From BJHL01 sp040378885 (GTDB lineage Bacteria > Planctomycetota > Phycisphaerae > Phycisphaerales > UBA1924): 64,000 nucleotides of DNA. A program made the position numbers and the translations under genes. The DNA is taken from NCBI GenBank assembly GCA_046316615.1, contig JBKDAN010000054.1, positions 8,161 to 72,160 on the forward strand. Reading direction: 5' to 3'. Numbering within the stretch: position 1 is the first letter of the stretch; every line of letters begins with the position of its first letter. The notes below the pieces were generated by a model, which saw nothing but the letters and a program-made list of their open reading frames with translations, was not told where the DNA came from and searched no databases. Shown piece after piece: positions 42,422 to 51,356 of this stretch.

Positions 42422-42635
42422 TATTCCCAAAGCCCTCGTGGACCACGCCACGATGTCTCGCGTAAGCGAGACAAGCCCAAGCCCGCCAATTCCGGTGCGC
42501 CAGCCGCTTACCCACTCTGCTCTTCGGAGCAAAGCGGGCCGATCATCCCACGCACGCGGAAACTGAAAGCTGGCTCCAATCCCACAAAGCACCGAGCCCG
42601 CAACAGCGGCCACGGTCTTGCCTTGCCTCTCCTGC

Positions 42636-42672
42636 CTTGACCCCAGTGCCCAGTGCCCAGTGCCTAGTGCCT
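42636..42672. repeat. AGTGCCC heptanucleotide tandem repeat
   Basis: About four copies of a seven-base unit (AGTGCCC/AGTGCCT) overlap the stop of the glycosyltransferase gene, so the last codons (GAARH) lie inside the repeat. Confidence 0.65.
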
Positions 42673-43902
42673 TGCAGCCCCCACCTCCTCATGCACCCGC
42701 CAGTAATGCTCAAAACTCTTGCTAATGCTGTAATTCTGCATCGCAGCGTGCGCCGCCGCACCCATGCTTTCGCGCCGCGCGCGCTGCGTGCCCATCTCCA
42801 CCATCGCGCGCACCCACGCGCCATCGTCACTCGCAGGTAGCACCAATCCGGTCACGCCGTGCCGAGTCACTTCTTTCGGTCCACCTTGATCTGTCACGAG
42901 TACGGGCAGGCCGCTTGCCTGGCTTTCCATCACCACTTGCCCCAGCGTGTCAGTCGCGCTGGGAAACACAAATACATCCGCCGACGCGTACAGACTTGAC
43001 AGTTCCGTGCCGTAACGAAATCCCAGAAAGCGCACGTCACACTGCGTCAGTTGTTCCTGCATCGTCGCGCGATACGGCCCGTCACCGATGATGATCAGCT
43101 CCGCCCGCACGCCCGCCTGCGTCAACTGCTGATGCACCAGCGGCCACACCCGCGCCAGCAGCGGCAGATTCTTCTCCACACTCACGCGCCCGCAGTACAC
43201 AAAGCGCACCGCCTGAGCAAAGCACCCCAGCCGCGTGTAGATGTTCTCATCGCGAAATCGCGGATGAAACTCATCAATCCGAATGCCCGGCTTGAGCGTC
43301 ACCAGCACGCGCTCATCGATGCCCAGCGCAACCAGCCGCTTCGCGTAGTCATCACTCCGCGTGAAGATCCGCGCAAACGGCTTGTAGAACCACCGCATGA
43401 ACGCGCTGCATCCTTCGGTCATGCTCTCATTGACAAACAGCTTGTCGATATACGCCGGAAAGTCCGTGTGATAGACGCCCACCATCGGCACGCGCATGCG
43501 CGACGCGATAATGCGTCCGGCAAGTCCCACCGAGCCTGGCGTCGAGATATGAATCACCGAAGGCCGCAGCTCGCGCGCCTGCCGCATCATCTTCACAAAC
43601 GGCGGCATAACCAGCTCGAGATTCTCGTACTTGGGCATCTTCGTCGCGACGATCGGCGCGCAGTTGATGATGTTGGACTGCCGCGGAATCGTAAAGTTGG
43701 TGCTCGTCACCACCGTGAAATCACGCTGCGTCGTGATGGCCAGATCCGCCGCGTTGCGAATGAACCGCGACACGCCGTTCACGTCGCCCAGGGTGTCAGT
43801 GAACAACGCCACACGCGTCGCGCGTTCGTCAGCGCTGCGCACCGCACCTGTGCGGCGTGCGGATCGTTTCGGACGCGACTTGAAATGTGCTTTGTGTGCC
43901 AT
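42664..43902 (-). CDS. Family 4 (GT-B fold) glycosyltransferase, glycolipid-type
   Basis: 412 residues from the ATG at 43902. The N-terminal Rossmann half has ALFTDTLGDVNGVSRFI and VIHISTPGSVGLAGR, the C-terminal half has FVYCGRVSVEKNLPLL, IIGDGPYRATMQEQ and the EX7E element FVFPSATDTLGQVVMESQAS. The VGVYHTDFPAYIDKL region is characteristic of the mannosyl-/sulfoquinovosyl-lipid branch. Likely adds a sugar to a membrane lipid. Isolated on the minus strand. Confidence 0.88.
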   Translation of the reverse strand: MAHKAHFKSRPKRSARRTGAVRSADERATRVALFTDTLGDVNGVSRFIRNAADLAITTQRDFTVVTSTNFTIPRQSNIINCAPIVATKMPKYENLELVMPPFVKMMRQARELRPSVIHISTPGSVGLAGRIIASRMRVPMVGVYHTDFPAYIDKLFVNESMTEGCSAFMRWFYKPFARIFTRSDDYAKRLVALGIDERVLVTLKPGIRIDEFHPRFRDENIYTRLGCFAQAVRFVYCGRVSVEKNLPLLARVWPLVHQQLTQAGVRAELIIIGDGPYRATMQEQLTQCDVRFLGFRYGTELSSLYASADVFVFPSATDTLGQVVMESQASGLPVLVTDQGGPKEVTRHGVTGLVLPASDDGAWVRAMVEMGTQRARRESMGAAAHAAMQNYSISKSFEHYWRVHEEVGAARH

Positions 43903-44049
43903 CGTGCGATATCCTCGCGTCGTCGTAGCGTAACGACATTTCGCCCACCTGCGTGATCTTTCAGGGTTTGTAACCAACTCTTCACGCGGGCCATCAAAGC
44001 ATCGAGGAAACAGCACGCCGTGCCGCGTGTCCACACCAAGGAGTCCATC

Positions 44050-44580
44050 ATGCCTCGTATCACTCCCGTCGATCCCGCAACTGTCACCGGCAAGAGCAAA
44101 GAACTGCTCGACGGCCCACTCGCAGGCAAGCACTTCAACATCTTCCGCAGCATGGCCCAAAGCCCCGCCGCGTTGCAGGCGTATCTCAGTCTTTCGGGCG
44201 CAGTCGGCTCGGGCACGCTCAGCGCCAAAGAGCGCGAAGTCATTCAACTGGCAGTGGGGCAGGCCAACAACTGCGAATACTGCGTCAGCGCCCACACCGC
44301 CATCGGCAAGGGCGCCGGCCTGAGCGATGAGCAGACGGTCGAAGCCCGCCGCGGCGCGCTGCAGGATGCGAAGCTCAATGCTCTTGCGAAGTTCGCCCTC
44401 GCCGTGCACGAGAAACGCGGCTTTGTGAGCGATGCCGACGTTGCCGCTTTCAAGTCAGCCGGTTACAGCGAGGGGGCCATCGCGGAAGTGGTTGCGAATT
44501 ACGCGCTTGCCACCTATACGAACTACTTTAATCACGTGAATGTCACCCCCGTCGACTTTCCGGCCGTTGTCAAGATTTGA
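44050..44580 (+). CDS. AhpD-like carboxymuconolactone-decarboxylase-family protein
   Basis: 176 residues from the ATG at 44050 (the frame extends upstream but with no ribosome site). The redox motif NNCEYCVSAHT (CxxC) sits in a four-helix region typical of AhpD/CMD proteins. These act as peroxide-linked disulfide reductases. A clear terminator follows at 44663. An oxidative-stress role is the likely reading. Confidence 0.9.
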   Translation: MPRITPVDPATVTGKSKELLDGPLAGKHFNIFRSMAQSPAALQAYLSLSGAVGSGTLSAKEREVIQLAVGQANNCEYCVSAHTAIGKGAGLSDEQTVEARRGALQDAKLNALAKFALAVHEKRGFVSDADVAAFKSAGYSEGAIAEVVANYALATYTNYFNHVNVTPVDFPAVVKI

Positions 44581-44632
44581 CTCACCGCATCCGATAGACT
44601 AATGTTCTTCGAAGAACTTCCACCTGCCCCCC

Positions 44633-44656
44633 CTCGGGCCGAGTCACCCCTACTCG
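44633..44656 (+). terminator. First hairpin downstream of the AhpD-like gene
   Basis: GGGCCGAGT / ACTCGGCCC forms a nine-pair stem around a short CACCCCT loop. It has no T-tract; the true terminator is the second hairpin. Confidence 0.4.
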
Positions 44657-44662
44657 GCCCCC

Positions 44663-44697
44663 GCAACGCCCCGCCCCCCCGGGGCGTTGCCCTTTTT
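44663..44697 (+). terminator. Rho-independent terminator after the AhpD-like gene
   Basis: GCAACGCCCC / GGGGCGTTGC is a perfect 10-bp stem with an eight-base C-rich loop, followed by CCTTTTT. Confidence 0.85.
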
Positions 44698-44817
44698 GGC
44701 GTTGACCACTTTTGTCAAGAACAAGTGATTTCCCGGGCAAATTGCGTCGTTTCTTCGCGTTTGAAGTTTGTACGTCATTGGGACTCGGGATAAATGCAGG
44801 TCTTTCTGAATTAGGGC

Positions 44818-44846
44818 TTGCGTCCGGTATCACGATCCTGTAGATT
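44818..44846 (+). promoter_or_regulatory. Sigma-70-like promoter upstream of coaD
   Basis: -35 TTGCGT (44818-44823) and -10 TAGATT (44841-44846) with a 17-base spacer. Transcription would start around 44853, about 160 bases before coaD. Confidence 0.5.
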
Positions 44847-44852
44847 GCATCT

Positions 44853-44996
44853 ATCCGGATAGGTGAACGCGAGCTGTATGCGTGCCTTCGTCGCCAGTGC
44901 GAGCCGCCGTTGTGCCACTGGTCTTTGTACCCGATCCGTTGATCAAAAAGTTGCCCCTCTCAGCCCTGTGGGCCAACGTGGCCCCGGGGCTTTTTT
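44853..44996 (+). ncRNA. Candidate terminated leader or small RNA before coaD
   Basis: Bounded by the promoter at 44818-44846 and a terminator at 44962-44996. A 12-base palindrome CTATCCGGATAG opens the RNA. No open frame in it looks protein-like. I do not recognise an RNA family, and no known riboswitch core is evident. Confidence 0.35.
44962..44996 (+). terminator. Terminator hairpin 17 bases before coaD
   Basis: An outer stem AGCCC / GGGCT and an inner stem GGGCC-AACGT-GGCCC are followed by TTTTTTC. It ends 16 bases before the coaD start, so read-through or attenuation must be involved if coaD uses this promoter. Confidence 0.6.
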
Positions 44997-45012
44997 CTTG
45001 TACGATGGGTGG

Positions 45013-45576
45013 ATGCCACACCCTGGGCGACACATCGCCGTTTATCCCGGTTCGTTCGATCCCATCACGTTCGGGCACCTCGATGTGATTGCACGTGGGC
45101 GGAAGTTGTTTGATGAACTGGTGGTGGCGGTGGGCCGCAACCCGGGGAAAGATCCGCTCTTCTCGGCGGATGAGCGCGTGGAGATGACGCGGCAACTGAT
45201 CGCGGAGATGGTCGCGAAGCACACCGACGGCGCGCCGGTACGCGTCGAGAGCTTTGAAGGTCTGACCGTCGACTTTGCGCGAGAGATCGGCGCGGCGATT
45301 CTGCTGCGCGGCGTGCGCAATCTGAGTGACTTGCAGTACGAAGTGCAGCAAGCGGTGACCAATCGCGAAGTCGCGGGCATTGAGACGGCGTTTGTCGTCG
45401 CGGGGCAGAGCTTCGCGTACACCAGCAGCAGCCTCATTCGTCAGATCGCCGCGATGGGCGATGATCTGAGTGCGCTCAACAGCATGTGCCCGCCTCTGGT
45501 GGTGGAGAAGATGCGAGAGAAGAAGGCGCAGCGGCATCCCGCACTGGAGCGGCTGCGGCATCCGCGGGAGGAGTGA
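45013..45576 (+). CDS. coaD: Phosphopantetheine adenylyltransferase
   Basis: 187 residues from the ATG at 45013. The nucleotidyltransferase motifs are YPGSFDPITFGHLDV (the T/HxGH region) and YTSSSLIRQIA (the ISSTxxR region). The VGRNPGKDPLFSADER motif is also conserved. It makes dephospho-CoA, the penultimate step of coenzyme A synthesis. Slightly longer than the usual 160 residues because of a basic C-terminal tail (MREKKAQRHPALERLRHP). Confidence 0.95.
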   Translation: MPHPGRHIAVYPGSFDPITFGHLDVIARGRKLFDELVVAVGRNPGKDPLFSADERVEMTRQLIAEMVAKHTDGAPVRVESFEGLTVDFAREIGAAILLRGVRNLSDLQYEVQQAVTNREVAGIETAFVVAGQSFAYTSSSLIRQIAAMGDDLSALNSMCPPLVVEKMREKKAQRHPALERLRHPREE

Positions 45577-45607
45577 ACGGTAAAGCCAACGAGGGGAAGA
45601 TGCAAAG

Positions 45608-45643
45608 AAACGATGCTTGCTGGTGCAAGCATCGTTTTTGCTT
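45608..45643. terminator. Bidirectional terminator between coaD and the vWA gene
   Basis: AAACGATGCTTGC / GCAAGCATCGTTT is a perfect 13-bp stem with a four-base loop, with A-rich and T-rich flanks, serving the convergent genes on both strands. Confidence 0.85.
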
Positions 45644-45681
45644 TTGTCGTTTGATGGCGTGTTTGCTCGCTCTCGCCCTCA

Positions 45682-46830
45682 TCATTCAAACACAAAGCCT
45701 TCTTCGGTGGCTTGTTCGGTGATGAGTTGCACCAAGGCGTCGCCCAGCGTCGTGGGTTTGGCTTCCTGCTGGCGGGCTTGCGACAGGAAGACTTCGCGCT
45801 GCTTGGTGAGTTCGGCGACGCGGGTGTTGATGGCGGTGCGGCGGGTGTAGAGATCGGTGATGCGCGTCTGTTGATCGGCGACGGAGAGATTGCGCAGTTC
45901 GGCGGGGAGTTCATCCTTCTTGATCTCTTCGAGCTTGATCTTCTTGTCGACGACGGCCTGCACCAGATCCCAGTCGGTCACGTAGTTGGCGGAGTTTTTG
46001 GTGACGGCGCGTTCCAGCGCGGCAGCAGGCGCGGCGTCAGCAGCGGCCTCGTCCATGCGGGACTGGCGCTTGCGGGACTCTTCGGCCTTGGCGCCGAGGG
46101 CGAGATAGGTGGCGTTGACGTCGACGCCCAACTGCGAGATTTCGTTGTCGTAGGGCGTGGGGATGTGGCGGATTTCAGCGGCCTGATCAATCACGTGATA
46201 CTTGCCGCGACCGAGCGTGGCGCCATCGAGCCACTTGCCGTGCACGCCTTCCTGGTATGTGCCGCAGAAGATGGTGTTGATGCGCACGCCTTGACGCACC
46301 GCGTCGGCGATCTCTTCGCTGTATGTCGCTTGATCGAACGGTTCATTGCCTGCGATGAAGATGAAACTTGCGTCGCCGGGTTGCTTGGCCCAGGCGAGAT
46401 CGCGAAGAGCCGCGCCGATGGCGGGGCCGCAGAGTTCGGTGCCGCCATTGGTTTGCAGGCCAAAGAGCTTTTCGCTGAGCACGTCGAGGTCGGAAGTGAA
46501 CCCGGAGACTTGCTGGATCCACTTGCCTTCGGGGTTGAGCGTGTCGTTGCCGTATTGGTAGAGGGCGATCTGAAGACGCGGCTTCTGGCCGAACTTGCAG
46601 CTCTGGTTGAAGCGATTGACAATGTTCCACAACTGGGCTTTGGCTTGGCCGATCAGGCCGTCCATGCTGTTGCTGGTGTCGAGCAGCAGGGCGATGCGCA
46701 CGACGGGCTGAGGCTGGGTGACGGACTGGCCCTGCGGATCGACAACGGGCGGGCAGGCAAGGGCGTTGCACACGCTGAGTGACAAAGCAGTGACAGAAGC
46801 GAGAGCGAGAGTGAGCGGACGAGTGAACAT
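45682..46830 (-). CDS. Exported von Willebrand factor A-domain protein
   Basis: 382 residues from the ATG at 46830. A signal peptide (cleaved after LSVCNALA, close to Cys) precedes a vWA domain with the MIDAS motif LLDTSNSMDG and conserved FIFIAGNEPFDQATYSEE. The C-terminal third is charged and helical (KKIKLEEIKKDELPAEL, QTRITDLYTRRTA), probably coiled coil. vWA proteins bind partners through a metal ion. Role in this cell unknown; it is exported. Confidence 0.85.
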   Translation of the reverse strand: MFTRPLTLALASVTALSLSVCNALACPPVVDPQGQSVTQPQPVVRIALLLDTSNSMDGLIGQAKAQLWNIVNRFNQSCKFGQKPRLQIALYQYGNDTLNPEGKWIQQVSGFTSDLDVLSEKLFGLQTNGGTELCGPAIGAALRDLAWAKQPGDASFIFIAGNEPFDQATYSEEIADAVRQGVRINTIFCGTYQEGVHGKWLDGATLGRGKYHVIDQAAEIRHIPTPYDNEISQLGVDVNATYLALGAKAEESRKRQSRMDEAAADAAPAAALERAVTKNSANYVTDWDLVQAVVDKKIKLEEIKKDELPAELRNLSVADQQTRITDLYTRRTAINTRVAELTKQREVFLSQARQQEAKPTTLGDALVQLITEQATEEGFVFE

Positions 46831-46956
46831 GGACGGCTCCTTGCAGTTAGCAACCCGACATGACGCACGCACGCGCGTGTGCATGTCATGTGATACTGCC
46901 GAGAAGCGGTTTGGGTCCGTCACGGGTTCGTCACAAGCTGAGTGAGTCAGAGAATG

Positions 46957-46987
46957 AAAACGCCCGAGCGTGTTGCTCGGGCGCTTT
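46957..46987 (-). terminator. Hairpin with T-run upstream of the vWA gene
   Basis: CGCCCGAGC / GCTCGGGCG (nine pairs, loop of five) reads on the minus strand into GTTTTCATT. It terminates the LTD-like protein gene that ends at 47050. A second short inverted repeat (CCCGCC...GGCGGG) lies at 47021-47038. Confidence 0.7.
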
Positions 46988-47049
46988 GCCATTTCATGTT
47001 TGGAGCGTTGCTCGACTCCCGCCCTGGAGGGGCGGGCTATCAGAATCAA

Positions 47050-48081
47050 TCAGCATTCGCCGCCGGCGAGGACGTTGAAGAAGTCAACCACGTCCTGGTC
47101 GTCGGGGAAGACTTCATCGTTGTTGAAGTCGATGTCGTTGCAAGCGGGGCAGTCGCCGCCGGCGAGAACGTTGAAGAAGTCGACGACATCCTGGTCATCA
47201 GGGAAGACTTCATCGTTGTTGAAGTCGATGTCATCGCAGCCAGCGGCGGGGCATTCTTCGATGTTCGCGACACCCGGGGTCATGGTGAAGTTGCTGGGGA
47301 TGGTGATGCCAGCGGGAACGGTGAGGAACTCGGTGGGGTCGTTGATCCAGGGGCCGGGGCTGAGGCCAAAGCCGTCGTAGGCGAAGTAGCCATTGCAGAG
47401 GCGCGAGAAGGCGTCGGGCGTCCACGCAGGATCGATGCCGTCGCGGTCGGTGAGGTCGATGCCGTCGAGTTGGATGGCGTAGCTGGCGGCGGCGATGTTC
47501 GCGACGAAGTCATCACCGTTGATGAAGCTGACGGCGGTGACAATGCCGGACCAGGGCTGGGCGTCGAGCGTGCCATCGTTGTTGGTGTCAAGGTCCTGAC
47601 AGATGGTGCCGGTGAAACCTTCAACGATCAGATAGGTCGCGCTGCCGTTTTCGATATCGATGGCGCCGACGGTGTCGCTGTTGGCGCCTGTGCAGCCGGT
47701 CCAGTCGCTGAAGCTCACGACGGTGGTTTCGGTCGCGGGGTTGGGGACGAGGACGAGGGCGTTGTCGCGCAGGAGGAGCAGACCGTTGCTGCCCGTGGTG
47801 TAGCTGGAAAGGTTGATGGCCATGTCGATCTTGCCCATGGCAGTGCTATTGCCTGCGGCGTTATTGTCGCCATCGATGACGACGAACCACAGGTTGGTGA
47901 GCTGCTGGCTGGGCGCTGCGCTCTTGAGTTCGACCCATTCGCGCGTGTTGTCGGCGTCGGGGCTGGGGACGTTGATCATGATCTCGTTGATCACGACGGA
48001 GTCGCGCGTGAACTGGGCGAAGGCGGCGGTGGAAAGGCCGGCGAGGGCCACGATGGATGCGAGCTTGGACGTGGTGGACAT
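47050..48081 (-). CDS. Exported LTD-like protein with two near-identical dockerin-like modules
   Basis: 343 residues from the ATG at 48081. A signal peptide ends STAAFA. The next segment VVINEIMINVPS...TREWVELK resembles the lamin-tail-domain (LTD) fold found in exported bacterial proteins. The C-terminus has two consecutive cysteine-framed modules, CDDIDFNNDEVFPDDQDVV and CNDIDFNNDEVFPDDQDVV, nearly identical in protein and DNA. The DxNxD calcium-type loops suggest metal binding. Likely surface-attached structural protein or binding scaffold. Confidence 0.82.
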   Translation of the reverse strand: MSTTSKLASIVALAGLSTAAFAQFTRDSVVINEIMINVPSPDADNTREWVELKSAAPSQQLTNLWFVVIDGDNNAAGNSTAMGKIDMAINLSSYTTGSNGLLLLRDNALVLVPNPATETTVVSFSDWTGCTGANSDTVGAIDIENGSATYLIVEGFTGTICQDLDTNNDGTLDAQPWSGIVTAVSFINGDDFVANIAAASYAIQLDGIDLTDRDGIDPAWTPDAFSRLCNGYFAYDGFGLSPGPWINDPTEFLTVPAGITIPSNFTMTPGVANIEECPAAGCDDIDFNNDEVFPDDQDVVDFFNVLAGGDCPACNDIDFNNDEVFPDDQDVVDFFNVLAGGEC

Positions 48082-48267
48082 GGTGATCTCCCTGAACTTC
48101 CGAGTGAACTGACAAAGAAACGGAAAGGACTTTCTCTCAACCAAAGACTCAGCGACCATGCCGGGCGTGCGCGCGGCGATGGCGGGTGCTGACGCGATCT
48201 CCTCTGATCGCTCCAGCGGCAGACGAATGCGCGGGCATCGTGCCCGCGAGAGTGAAACGCGATGCAG

Positions 48268-49266
48268 TTACCAGAGGCCTGGACGAGTGAGCCAGCCGCC
48301 GTAGACCTTGCCTTCGACTTCGTGGTAGCGGAGCACGGCGGTGCCGTTCCACGCTTCGCCGCTGCCGCCCCAGCGACCGTCACGGACTGTGTCGTCGCGG
48401 AAGGTGGCGGCGTGTCCGTCGACGAAAGCGATGTTGCCGAGGTTGCGATCGTGATCGACGGTGCCATCAACGACTTTGCCGCCGCGACCGTGCGCGGAGC
48501 CAAGATCGGTGAAGTTCTGGCGGCCTGTTCCTGAGTTCAGGCCGGGGGGACGAACCATGGCAACGGGACCGTCAGTGAGTGTCTTGGCTCCGCGGTACTG
48601 GGTGCCGCGATAGACGACGGTGTCGTCGGTTTCGTCGGGGCCCATCGCGACGAAGCCGTCGCCGAAGAGAGCGACTTGACTGGTGGGGGCGATGGCGAGG
48701 TTCTTCTCGTTGAGCGGACCGACGTTGTTGGTGCGGAGGCGGTAGACGTTGGCGGAACCAAAGAGCGAGTGGTTCTTGACGTCGGTGTGGGCCATCTGCC
48801 AGGTTTGGGCGTAATTGGTGTTGAAGCCTGCGTCGATGAGGCCGTCAACGTCGGCGTTGGTGAAGACGGCCCACGAGCCACCGCCGCTGAGGCGACCTTG
48901 CGCGAGCGTTTGGCTGAACTGACTGGGACTGCTGGGGCAGAGCAGTTTGCCGGGCACGGCGTACTCGCCGTTCACCATGTCAGCGACCCAGCCGACCTGA
49001 TCGATGCGGCCGTTGCCTTCTTCGCGGGAGTTATCGAACGCGCCCGAGCAGAAGAAGCCCTTGTTGAAGTTGGCGTAGGACTGTGAAGCTTGGGCGAGGG
49101 AGCGGAGGTTGGCCAGACACTTCACGACGCGCCCGTTCTCGCGGGCGGCTCCCAAGCTCGGCAGGAGCAGGCCGATCAGCAGCGCAATGACTGCGATCAC
49201 GACGAGCAACTCGATGAGCGTGAACGCTTTGCAGCGACTGTGCGGTTTATGCGGGCGGTTTTGCAA
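48268..49266 (-). CDS. Prepilin-type N-terminal domain protein with H-x-DG-type C-terminal region
   Basis: About 332 residues if a TTG at 49266 is used; no ATG lies near the prepilin leader, so the start is uncertain. The leader CKAFTLIELLVVIAVIALL is the class III type with Glu at +5. The body contains LRSLAQASQSYANFNKGFF and the VDGHAATFRDDTVRDGRWGG segment of planctomycete prepilin-like proteins. It should be processed by prepilin peptidase. It diverges from the kinase gene at 49430 across 163 bases. Confidence 0.8.
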   Translation of the reverse strand: MQNRPHKPHSRCKAFTLIELLVVIAVIALLIGLLLPSLGAARENGRVVKCLANLRSLAQASQSYANFNKGFFCSGAFDNSREEGNGRIDQVGWVADMVNGEYAVPGKLLCPSSPSQFSQTLAQGRLSGGGSWAVFTNADVDGLIDAGFNTNYAQTWQMAHTDVKNHSLFGSANVYRLRTNNVGPLNEKNLAIAPTSQVALFGDGFVAMGPDETDDTVVYRGTQYRGAKTLTDGPVAMVRPPGLNSGTGRQNFTDLGSAHGRGGKVVDGTVDHDRNLGNIAFVDGHAATFRDDTVRDGRWGGSGEAWNGTAVLRYHEVEGKVYGGWLTRPGLW

Positions 49267-49429
49267 GCGGTAGATGAAAGCCGTGCAATGTGAAGCAAGC
49301 GTCAGGGTGCAATAAAGACTGCAACAAGATTGCGCAAAGACGGGAAGCGGCGGGGTTGCCTTTATTGGTGAGTCAAAGAGGCCGATACGTGGGTTGAGCG
49401 CGAGTTGTGCGCGAACCGTGAGGTGCATT

Positions 49430-51334
49430 GTGAGCAAGAGCAGCAATACAAGTCGGACACAACCTGCGCCGCTGGGAGCCACGTCGTGGCTGACGGGCTG
49501 GGCATTTGCGCGAGGCGAGAGCGTCGTCGCGATTGCCGGGATGTTCATCACGGGGATGGTGGCGGCGACGGTGGTTGGCGCGGGCGCGTGGACGTACTAC
49601 ACGCACCGGACGACGCTGACTGAAGCGCAGCAGGACACGCTTGCGCAGGCGACTGGGAGCGCGACGCCCGGGCTTGCGCTGGCGATGGCGCAGGATGATT
49701 TGAGCACGACGCAGGCGCTGCTGGAGCAGTTCGCGCGGGCGCAGGGGCTGGCGAGCGCGAGTGTGACGCTGCCGGATGGCACGGTGATCGCGGATACGCG
49801 CGGCAAGCGCGATCTGGATGCGAAGCTGCCTGAGAAGTGGACGGGCAACGACCACACGGGCGTGACGACGACGTATGGCGATGACACGTTCACGGCGCGT
49901 GCGCCGGTGGCGGTGGCGGGGCGTGGCAATGCAATTCTGGAAGTGAGCAAGGCGTTTACGTATGAGCCCTTCAAGCACGTGCGCACGCAGATCGGGATTG
50001 GTGTGACGGGCGCGGTGGTGCTGTCGATGGGTCTTGTGATGTATCGCAAGATGCGCATGCGGATGCGTGCGCTGGGCGCGATTCAGGAGACGCTGCGATT
50101 TGCGAGCGAATTTGAAGATGGCCAACTGCCTGCGAGCGGGCTGCGGCTGGCGGAGGACCTGGGGCCTGAGGCTCTGGCGTGGAACCGCTTGCTGGATGAT
50201 CGTGAGCAGCAGAAGCAGCAGACATCGCTGGAAGACGCGGCGGCACGACTGACGGCGGGCGTGACGGCGGCGGGCGGCGGCGATTATGCGGCCGCGTTTG
50301 ATGCGCTGTGGCTGGGCATGATCGTGCTGGATGATGAAGGCAAGGTGCGCGTGGTGAACGGCGCGGCGGCTGTGTTCCTGAAGCGCAACAAGGGTGAGAT
50401 GACGGGCAAGGAGATCGGATCGCTGATGCGATTTGAGGACGTGGCGCAGCTTTCGAAGAACGTGGCGACGGGCAAGGCTCGTCAGCGGGCGAGCATGGAA
50501 GTGTGCGACCAGGTATCGGCGGAGGCGGAAAAGACGGTGCTGCGCTTTACGGTGCGGCCCATGCGCAAGGAAGATGGTTCGGCGGCGATGATCGTGATTG
50601 AAGATGTGACGCAGCAGCGTGTGGCGGATGAAAGCCGCAACGCGTTTGTGGCGTCGGCGACGCATGAGCTGCGCACGCCGCTCACGACGATGCGGCTGTA
50701 CCTGGAACAGCTTGTGGATGAAGGTGACAAGGACCCGCTGGTGAAGGCGCGGTGCATGAACGTGCTGAACAGCGAATCGCGGCGGCTGGAGCGCATCGTG
50801 AGCGACATGCTGAGCGTGAGCGAGATTGAAGCGGGCACGTTCAAGCTGCGGAGCGATGACGTGAATGCGCCGGAGATGTGGGCGCACCTGCAGGAAGACT
50901 TCAAGGCGCAGGCGGCGGAGAAGGACATCACGCTGACGTTTGAAGCTCCGCCCAAGTGGCCCCTGCTGCGGGGCGATCGTGACAAGATTGAGATGGCTCT
51001 GCACAACCTGGTGGGCAACGCCATCAAGTACACGCCTGAGGGCGGCAATGTGATGGTGCGGGCGAGCGAAGAGAACGGCGCGATGCAGTTTGAGGTGAGC
51101 GACAACGGCATTGGCATCAAGCCGGATGAACTGGAACTGGTGTTTGAGAAGTTCTATCGCAGCAAGGACAAGCGGATCGCGAGCATTACGGGAAGCGGCA
51201 TCGGTCTGTCGCTGGCGCGACAGGTGGTGCGGCTGCATGGCGGGGATATCACGGTGAAAAGCCAGATTGACAAGGGCAGCACGTTCACGCTGTCGCTGCC
51301 CGCATCGGCGGCGACGACAAAGCTGGCGGCGTGA
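49430..51334 (+). CDS. Membrane-bound sensor histidine kinase heading the secretion operon
   Basis: 634 residues from a GTG at 49430 (GAGG upstream). Two transmembrane helices (about residues 30-52 and 180-203) flank a periplasmic sensor; PAS-like region at about 280-390; phosphoacceptor His412 in SATHELRTPLTTMRLYL; ATPase boxes ALHNLVGNAIKYTPEGG and SGIGLSLARQVVRLHGGD. No response regulator gene follows. Instead a STAS protein and the pilus/secretion assembly genes follow without a clear stop for transcription. Confidence 0.9.
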   Translation: MSKSSNTSRTQPAPLGATSWLTGWAFARGESVVAIAGMFITGMVAATVVGAGAWTYYTHRTTLTEAQQDTLAQATGSATPGLALAMAQDDLSTTQALLEQFARAQGLASASVTLPDGTVIADTRGKRDLDAKLPEKWTGNDHTGVTTTYGDDTFTARAPVAVAGRGNAILEVSKAFTYEPFKHVRTQIGIGVTGAVVLSMGLVMYRKMRMRMRALGAIQETLRFASEFEDGQLPASGLRLAEDLGPEALAWNRLLDDREQQKQQTSLEDAAARLTAGVTAAGGGDYAAAFDALWLGMIVLDDEGKVRVVNGAAAVFLKRNKGEMTGKEIGSLMRFEDVAQLSKNVATGKARQRASMEVCDQVSAEAEKTVLRFTVRPMRKEDGSAAMIVIEDVTQQRVADESRNAFVASATHELRTPLTTMRLYLEQLVDEGDKDPLVKARCMNVLNSESRRLERIVSDMLSVSEIEAGTFKLRSDDVNAPEMWAHLQEDFKAQAAEKDITLTFEAPPKWPLLRGDRDKIEMALHNLVGNAIKYTPEGGNVMVRASEENGAMQFEVSDNGIGIKPDELELVFEKFYRSKDKRIASITGSGIGLSLARQVVRLHGGDITVKSQIDKGSTFTLSLPASAATTKLAA

Positions 51335-51356
51335 GGACTGACAGAGGAAGACCCGC

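Larger units (their letters stand above)
41675..42663. other. 989-base stretch without a convincing gene
   Basis: The gap begins with repeat R2b; the middle is C-rich with short nonsense frames in several directions, and the end carries GGCCGCCCG/CGGGCGGCC and AGTGCCC repeats. None of the open frames here has recognisable protein features. Confidence 0.55.

Noticed and set aside
42037..42465. Open frames in the 42 kb gap as genes.
   Set aside because: Composition is low-complexity, three frames are open at once and none has a ribosome site or recognisable domain.
44853..44996. tRNA, 6S or SRP RNA in the leader before coaD.
   Set aside because: No cloverleaf, no SRP tetraloop motif and no central 6S bubble could be found by eye.
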